A DNA stretch of 64,000 nt, from positions 3,726,389-3,790,388 of the forward strand of contig CM035309.1 of the NCBI GenBank assembly GCA_002900995.3, given 5' to 3'. Of the stretch, positions 57,260 to 64,000 are shown piece by piece (within the stretch, counting starts at the first letter, position 1; each line of letters begins with the position of its first letter). This stretch comes from Ganoderma boninense (lineage: Eukaryota; Basidiomycota; Agaricomycetes; Polyporales; Polyporaceae). Made by a program: the position numbers and the translations under genes. The notes below the pieces were generated by a model that was given only the letters and a program-made list of their open reading frames with translations, was not told the origin of the DNA and made no database searches.

Positions 57260-59590
57260 ATGTCGTATGAGCAGTGAGACTACTGTGCATAGAGGCAACT
57301 GGGAGCTGGAGACGATCGCGTTTGTCCTCGGCCTCGCTGTTATCACCGGCGCTGTCTGATATTTCTGCGCCTCCTCAGGCCCGAATCGTGCGTGTCTCAT
57401 CGATCTCATCTGCCCCCCGTTCTTGAACTGCGGCGCCGGCTTGTTGACCTTCCACATGGCCACCACGTCGGACGAGACCGCCTTGCCGCTCCATGTCCAC
57501 CTGTCAGCATACATACCGTTGACCACTAAGTTTCCCAGCTAAAACCTTCCCTCCGACGAATCGCAGCCAGCATATCAGAGGCCTCGTGTGGCCGCTGCCC
57601 TGTCGACGGTCAAGCGTAGAGACAGCACTACAACGCTTCTTGAAACTACGACCGCGGACCCCACAGCTGGGGCTGTCGTCGCCAAGTGTGTCTGCGGAGT
57701 CCGACTCGAAACTTCAGGACGGACTCGGCCTCGCGAACAAAGATCCATCGCGATCGTTACGAGCAGCATCGTGCACATGTTTCTGCGAGGGCGGTTCGGG
57801 TCCACGATGTAGGTGTATTCCGAAGGGACTGGGGCGTTCCTTGGATCGGTGTCATCCTTGAAGAGGTGGCATGGCTGGCATCAGCGCGCCCTCTTTGTCG
57901 ATGTCGGCGTAAGACGGAAAGTCCCTGCGCTCGTCGGTCCCCAAGCTGACATCGGCGGTCAACGCCTTCTTCGCCCTGCGGCCCCGCTTGTCCAAGACAC
58001 CAACACGCTTCGCCGAGGATCCACATTGTGCATCCTTGCCGGGAAGGTCTAGCCCCAGCGGCGCGCCGTCTTCTGGCCACCGGGGCTTGTACTCGTCCGA
58101 GCCCAGCACTCCGTCGAAGATCGCAAGGGCAGCGCCGTAGTCGAACCGGTCTGAGTCCGCATAGTCAAAGGCCCTGCATGCACACAGAACCCCTTCAGGA
58201 GACGGGTAAGTCGTCCTTGGTGCTGAGCTTGGCGTGCGAAGTGCGGCAGAGTCGCATCGGCTTCAACGCGAAGGAAGCCTCCGACCTGGCGTGTAGGCCA
58301 TCCGGAATCGGGCTCGGTACCCAGTAGAAGGACTCGAGGTCGTGTTGGGCGCGGTGGATCTCAGCATTCGGCCCCCAAAGAGCCTTGCAAAGGCCGTGAA
58401 GTAAGGAGTCCGCTATGATTACCGGAGTCAAAACTGAATATAATAAACAGGTCTGGGAAAGACGCACCCTTCTCTGCATAAGATCGCCGCCACAGTCGTC
58501 GTCAGCCACGAGCTCGGTGGTCAATTGCAGATGAAGATGGGAGATCCGACGGCAGGGGATTGGGGCTCATCGAGGAGTAATCAAAATCGACGATGAGTCC
58601 CCGGAACGAAGTCTCTTCGTTCGGACTGTCGACGATGCGGACAGCGCTCGCGCTCACGTCCCCGTGGAGCATGCCTGCAAAGGCGGTGTCCTATAGACGG
58701 TCATCAGCATTAAGAGAGAGCGAGATTGTCGCAGGATCATCGCACCTCAAGTCCCCTCTCAGGCAGCGGTTGCCATCTCCGGGAGTGTCTGAACTGATGG
58801 ATAGGCCGCTCGACCCTGTCGATCACGACTCCTGTCACGATGCCAGTACTCGGGATCGCATGTTTGTCTCCAATGGGCGTGCTGGAGGGAATGGTCCTTT
58901 GTTGCATGAACGCGTCAGACGATGGTGAGATTAGCCTAAGCATCCACAAGCTAGCTTGATGGCCAGGACTTTGTGGCGAAATTGAAGCATCATAGAACGC
59001 CGCCTGCCATCGACAGACTTGAAGGTATCCAAAAGCGAGTATGGGATGCTCAAGCGTGTCGTCTGATGATATGATACGCCCCTGTACGAGACCACTGACA
59101 AATTCAACCAGTCGAGATGGAAGTGTGACCGGAATGAGCTACATTCGGGGAAAGAGACACGAGTGTCGTTACGATTTATATGCATGTCGGGACGGGCATG
59201 TCGACTAGGCGTAGAGAGACGATCACTTCAGAGGACAGTCCATGGGGAGCGGAAGGGCACCATGAGAAGGAGCTGGCAACCTTCGCTGTGGCCAGAAATA
59301 TAGATGCATTCCGCATACGATGACGGCCGCATAGTTTAGTACGTACCTGTTGCAAAGTGGCGCTCCCCGCAAGTGGCGTCCTGGGTGACCATCTCCAAAA
59401 GGTAAAAATCGCAGCTTCCCATCGGCCACCACTTTGACGATGACTGGGGTATCGGTATCTGAGCAATGCTCTGAACACCGACGTCTGCTATCTGAGACTA
59501 GAACCAAGACATCACATTCAGTCGCGACCAGAAGCCCGTCGGTGAAATTCGCACCTTTGAATGAATTCTTGCTATGTCCAGCCACAGTTT
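57260..59590 (-). pseudogene. FunK1-type protein kinase relic, copy 2
   Basis: Minus-strand pieces in the order of a FunK1 kinase. An N-terminal part around 59400-59580 reads FKGANFTDGLLVATECDVLV and PVIVKVVADGKLRFLPF. A middle block near 58990-59160 reads WLNLSVVSYRGVSYHQTTRL and SLLDTFKSVDGRRRSMM. The helix RVVIDRVERPIHQF is followed by the catalytic loop MLHGDVSASAVRIVDSPNEE and metal-binding GLIVDFDYSSMSP (about 58560-58675), then the family mark QHDLESFYWV near 58318-58348. The catalytic aspartates of HGD and DFD remain, but frames shift and stops occur between the pieces, and the usual glycine loop was not found. I favour a pseudogene; a heavily spliced gene cannot be fully excluded. 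Confidence 0.5.
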
Positions 59591-59886
59591 AGAGCGCAGC
59601 ACAGATAGTAGACAGTAGACAAGTTGCTCGAGGCAGCGCGTTGAAATTGGATGGCCTTGGCAGCAGAAGCGTTGCAGCGTCGCCCCCCAAGCCGGGATCA
59701 ACCGGTTTAGGGCAGGTCTCTTCAACCGCAGCCAATCGCTTAACATTGGGCGCTTGCTGGACACGCCTGCCTCTGACGATTGCAACCAACTCCTTGTACG
59801 CCGTCGCCACGACATGACGGGCCTCAGAAACATGTGCGTTCTGCAAACAGTGATGTGTTCCACGGCACTCATGTCCGCCACTTAGT

Positions 59887-61612
59887 CTCGAGGACCTGAA
59901 CACCGATGTTCTATCGCAAATATTCGACTACCTACACCCGAACGGCGCGCTATTCCCGTTGTCCATGACTTGCCGTGCAGTACGGATAGCAACCATGCCC
60001 GTCCTCTTCAGCTGCTGCTGTGTCCTCGTTGAGGAAGCAGTCAATGAATGCGGCTTCCTTCCTCTTTCTCTGTGGCCTTACGTGAGGTAATGAATTTAAC
60101 CGCCGCTGGGCTCCCCATGCGCTCACGAAACTATTCTAGGACTTTGTATCTTATCGACAAATGTCCGGATATGCGTGCTATGAGGGATCCGCATAGATTG
60201 CTCAAGTTCGCCAACGATCGGCTGCTATGCGGTACTATGTCTCCCCCATTCCTGAGTGACGCCTTGCGGTCCATGCCTCACCTTCGCTCGGTCCACCTGG
60301 AGCTCGGCCATCTAGAAATACATGGAATCGGATGGGATTCGGTAGCCGCCATTCTTTCGACCCCTCAACTTCGCAACTTTGCTCTACGAACGTACCTTCT
60401 CAGCCCACGAGAGGCGCCGCTGGAGACATGTACCGACGCTCTTGCTCCAATTACCACCTTCCGATACGACCAGCCCGACCTGCACTCTACCCTCTTCAAC
60501 TATAGCGCCCAGCAAGATACTCTCGCTTTCGTCCTCCCACGTCTGTGTCAGTCCCTCGAGTCGCTTCACCTCCCCAGCGAAGTCACACCGGCTGCGGTCT
60601 TGTCGCAGACCCAGTGGCCACGACTACGCGAGCTTTCCCTCAGTGGAGAGTTTGATCCGAGCGTGGGGTTTCCAACTCCACTTGCGTCCTTGTTTCTTGG
60701 GATGCCGGGGCTGCGCATACTGAACCTCGCACTCGCGTTGCCTTGGGGCGTCAGTCGGAAGCAGCTCATGCTATGGCCGGAAGGCTACGAATCGCGACTA
60801 CCTTGGCCGGACCTGGAAGCCTTGACCCTGTCGTTCCCGGATCCAGAAGATCGCATTTTTGCCCATCTACCTCCCTCTTTGCGCCTCTTATCACTACGCT
60901 GCACTCCCCGCCACTGTCTCGGCCTGTGGGAACACCTTGATTACCGTCACTACGACTCGCCCATCCTCTACTCCTCGGAGATGCTCGAGATCCTCACGAA
61001 GATATCCACCCCGCTTCTCGACACCCTTCAGCTCGAGTACCTCGCAGATGATGCAGAGGACGACCTTTTGCGTTGCATTGTTGACAGGTTTCCCAACATT
61101 CGGTGCTTGGAAATTCAACGCTTCCCAACTTCGCTCCATGAGTCGGTACCGGTGGTGAGTTCTCGGCCCCATCGTGTTCGCGGCGTAGACTAACCATTAC
61201 AACGCAGGCCATTGTAGCGCAGCGATTGTCGGCTCTCCGTGCCTTGCGTACGCTCCGTGCGCATTTGCAGCCACCCCGCACAATCCCCTTCATTCGCCAA
61301 ACTGCGATGACGAGCGAGGGCTTGTCAAAGATGCAGCGTTATTACGCCGAATGTGATGCAGCGCTTTACTCCACTGCTGCGGTGCTGGGGGGCATTCTTC
61401 CGCAGCCGGGTATCAAGTTATGGCTGTTGGAACGACAGGATTGCGGCGCGGCATGGACGTTGTTTGACATTGTTGGTAAAGAGAATGTCGCGCAGGACGC
61501 CTGTGTAAAGCTTAATCTAGATGATCATTCGGTGAGCATGGAAGGCTTTCTACCATCGCTTTGTCTGCTCATCTCGTTTCGTTTCTAGAAAATCGAACTA
61601 CGCGATTTCTAA
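59887..61612 (+). CDS. F-box/LRR-like protein E, 5' end uncertain
   Basis: Exons 59887-60086 (partial), 60140-61154, 61208-61531 and 61589-61612 join in frame. The F-box reads LEDLNTDVLSQIFDYLHPNG and LFPLSMTCRAVRIATMPVLF, and ends with CGFLPLSLWPYVR at the donor. Repeats follow: MPHLRSVHLELGHLEIHG, WPRLRELSLSGEFDPS, MPGLRILNLALALP, WPDLEALTLSFPDPEDRIF, LPPSLRLLSLRC, FPNIRCLEIQRFP, then LSALRALRTLRAHLQ and a short end KIELRDF. There is no ATG in frame with the F-box. The best candidate, ATG at 59869, reads MSAT and then TAG, and would be in frame if one T were absent; an upstream exon spliced at cacttag is the alternative. If exon 4 is not used, the frame stops at 61588. Confidence 0.65.
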
Positions 61613-61721
61613 CGAGTAGCACCGTCACTGCTACTATGTCACTATGCATATCCTAATGGACCACCTGGCTGGAGATGACTCCATCTATGACATTGCCGAT
61701 GCGCATACTTGAGTGATAAAC

Positions 61722-61985
61722 TTCAAGACGAATCAAGGGCCGCATGAACTGTGACATTGTCAACGCATACGAATTGCGCTTTCCATTTCCGATACTCTGC
61801 TGTCTTAAATACCTCTGCTCTTACCACATCTGACATTAGCAAACACGTGTCAAAGCCTGTGCCAACAATGTAGACATGAGTGTTGTCCTGTATATTATAA
61901 AAACGCATCCCTGCCTCGAGGCTCCTTTCCTCTCTGAGTTGCAGTCTAACATTGCGTCCGGAGAGGTATTGATGCATTACAACCT
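61722..61985 (-). CDS. Unrecognised coding fragment
   Basis: A minus-strand frame of about 85 residues, with MHQYLSGRNVRLQLREERSL, FYNIQDNTHVYIVGTGFDTC and KAQFVCVDNVTVHAALDSS before the stop. It has a balanced amino-acid mix unlike the Arg/Ser-rich shadow frames, so it may be a true last exon. No upstream exon was found and I do not recognise the family. Confidence 0.3.
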
Positions 61986-62119
61986 TGATTGAAGCCCTCC
62001 GTTCGTATCGAATTTCAAGTCCCGGTCCATGTCAACGTGAGGGGACTTGTAATAAGAAATCCATGTGCTGAATACACCAATACGATACACTTCAACGTAG
62101 AGCTAGGACTCCAACATTA

Positions 62120-62799
62120 TTACATGCTTGATGCACCTTCAACCCAGTAGTCTTCCAAGTCGTCGACCAACCGCTCTGGCCATTGCCCAGCCATGCGAAC
62201 AAAGTCGAGACCATCAGAACCCTTGTGAAGGGAGATGTACATCGTTTGGAAGAAGTTCTGTCAAAAATGTATTAGCGATGTCATAATATATCAGTTCCTC
62301 ACACTAACCTGCCCTAGCGTCCCTTCTTGCGTCCCAGTCCAATAATCAGGGAAGACCAAACCCTCCAGATTGTTAGCTCTACTGCTTGGGTTACGCTGAT
62401 AGGCGAAGCCCTCAAGTGGCCCAGCCACAAGGACCGAAGTGCTCCTCGCGCCCTCAAACTCGTACATGACCTGGATCTTCGAAGGCTCTTGAAGTAACCA
62501 AGTGTTCGCCGGATCGACCTCGTACGTAGTCTGCTTGCTATCCGGGGTATATTTGATCGCATCCTTGTTACCGAACAAGTTATGATTCATGCTCTGAACA
62601 GCGTCCGGGGGAAGGTACGTGACACTGCAGCCTAACAGCGAAATTGGTTAGTGTCGATCTTCGTAGTTGTTGAAATTTTTCACAAACCAGTATCGAGAAG
62701 CACCCTCAAGCCCATCTCATCTTTTGAGTTCACAAAACTCAGCGTGGCCTCGTTAAGGTACTCCAGATCCTCAAGGTTGGCAGGACGTTTGTCCGACTT
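62120..62799 (-). pseudogene. C-terminal lobe of a pepsin-type aspartic protease
   Basis: Minus-strand exons 62688-62799 (partial), 62309-62631 and 62120-62257 join in frame. The first reads ANLEDLEYLNEATLSFVNSK and GLRVLLDT, and the junction completes DTGCSVTYLPPDAV, the second catalytic Asp motif of A1 peptidases. Downstream, LVAGPLEGFAYQRNPSS and LEGLVFPDYWTGTQ precede a divergent LGQNFFQTMYISLH, the place of the final FLRSxYVVYD strand. Upstream of 62799 the frame meets two consecutive stops (TGA TGA), and no N-terminal lobe with the first catalytic Asp or a signal peptide is present in the remaining 1.2 kb. A single lobe cannot be active, so this is a 5'-truncated relic. Confidence 0.6.
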
Positions 62800-64000
62800 T
62801 CATCAGGAAAAACGGATTTTCTAGAGAGCTTCCGCAGATGCTCTTGAGCGCTCCGAGCGCTCCCTAGTGGTCCATATAGCCGCGCGAGTACTCGATAGGG
62901 CCACCGAGCCACCCGAGTGCTGCTAGGAATTACATCAGCATCAATTAGTGTCTCTTTCACCTCCGCTCGCTCATTCTGAACGCAATTGACAATCCACATC
63001 CCTCCCTCTGCCATTAAGTTCTCATTTCCATTCGCACCAGCGGGCAGGTCCTATCTCAGACAACTTCAAAGTCTTCATCTGCCGGCCCTAAACTGACCAC
63101 GTGGTCCCATCAATCTGCCAGCACGACCGTTGTCAGCCTCGTCTCTCCTCCTTCACTGCGTCTTTCCTCCCTCCCTCATGTCCTCCTGGTGCTTTCTGGT
63201 GCTTTCTGGCCTCCCACCTTGCCCAGGCCCTATACCTCGCCATATATAAGCTCTTTTCAAGCCAAAGGAGGTACGTGCGCCTTGGGAGAGGCAGCAATGC
63301 GCCGTCCGGAGCTGATTTAGGATACCGTGGCACTGGCTGGGCCCCAACCGGGACTTATGGGCAGCTCCTTGCATCATTGGCCCATTCGGTGAATAAGTAA
63401 GTGTCTTGTTGGTCCGTCTTTCCTCGTATGTTGCCTGTGTGTGGCTGGACAAGGTTAGAAATGAGCGCATCGTCGGCTTGCGGTTGCGCTTGAGTACCCT
63501 AGTGAGTGGTGTCCTGTCTTTCCTTCGTTGGTCTCTGTCTCTGTGTTGTGTGTCTCAGTCGGTGTATGGGTGAGTCAGTATATGCATCATACAGAGGAGG
63601 ACGCCATCCCTTCAACTTCAAGGTGAGCCCCCTTCAAGCTTCGTGCCAGAGAGTCATTGCGGTGAGTTCACTGCCTGAATACAAGGGTTTTATGGCATGT
63701 CTTGTGATATCTTGGTTGCGTAGAGTTTGCTGTTGTGAGTATGATTGGAGAGGCGATGAGTTACCAGCGGTATGACGACCTAGTGTGAGTGCTTACTTAG
63801 CTTGCATATCTTAATGTAGTGTTTCCTCGTGTATAGTATAGCGTGTTTGGACAATATATGTTGGTTTTACTATCTTCGTACGTGTGCTCTGCAAGAACTG
63901 GAACTGAATATGCCAATATTGACCAGTGCTACCATGTCTCGCCACGTCTCGGCGACATCTATCGAGTGCTATCGGAGTTCTAGATAGCCGCAGCAGGGCG
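62800..64000. other. Right edge, no supportable gene
   Basis: 1.2 kb with a TATA-like word (atatataag, 63241-63249) on the plus strand and several donor-like gtaagt/gtgagt words downstream of it (63396-63790). These could mark the start of a plus-strand gene or transcript running out of the window, but no coding frame is convincing. Confidence 0.35.

Overview
The window is nuclear DNA from a filamentous fungus, almost certainly an agaricomycete basidiomycete (Polyporales-like). The genes are broken by many introns of roughly 50-70 bp with GT..AG ends, exons are GC-rich, and the gene content fits: MYND-finger, APSES, SPX-SLC13, F-box/LRR and FunK1-type kinase families. No CRISPR array, operon, tRNA or rRNA gene was seen.

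Positions 1-29,700 and 36,500-43,930 hold conserved, mostly single-copy genes. In order these are: a MYND zinc-finger protein (571-1529, +), a Maf-type nucleotide pyrophosphatase whose second intron carries a repeat-rich insert (1887-4709, -), a small unrecognised protein (5857-6408, +), a decayed F-box-like locus (about 8450-9218, -), a monothiol glutaredoxin (9689-10610, -), the DNA-repair protein Ku70 in 18 exons (13781-18118, -), the PP2A activator PTPA (19001-21021, +), ornithine decarboxylase (22856-24787, +), an APSES/KilA-N transcription factor (27583-29708, +), a SAM-domain protein with a C-terminal membrane anchor (36498-39431, +) and an SPX-SLC13 low-affinity phosphate transporter (40355-43930, -). 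Between the APSES and SAM genes lie about 6.8 kb with no supportable gene.

From 43,930 to the right end the character changes to a fast-evolving accessory block. Three closely related F-box genes (44559-46302, 47240-48997, 51310-53113, all +) lie in tandem, with a nonsense-bearing relative on the minus strand (55509-57189), a further relative with a damaged or cryptic 5' end (59887-61612, +), and small relics (46228-46545, 46622-46835). A decayed copy of the SPX end of the phosphate transporter lies head-to-head with the third F-box gene, just as the intact transporter lies head-to-head with the first. This suggests that an SPX/F-box divergent unit was duplicated as a block. Two degenerate FunK1-type kinase loci and a C-terminal aspartic-protease fragment are mixed in. 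The three intact F-box genes share a promoter word (cctgccctaaa) 119-155 bp before their ATGs.

Exon boundaries were worked out by hand from GT..AG sites, reading phase and recalled family motifs. Every multi-exon model marked high confidence closes in frame, except Ku70, where one base appears to be missing in the SAP domain.
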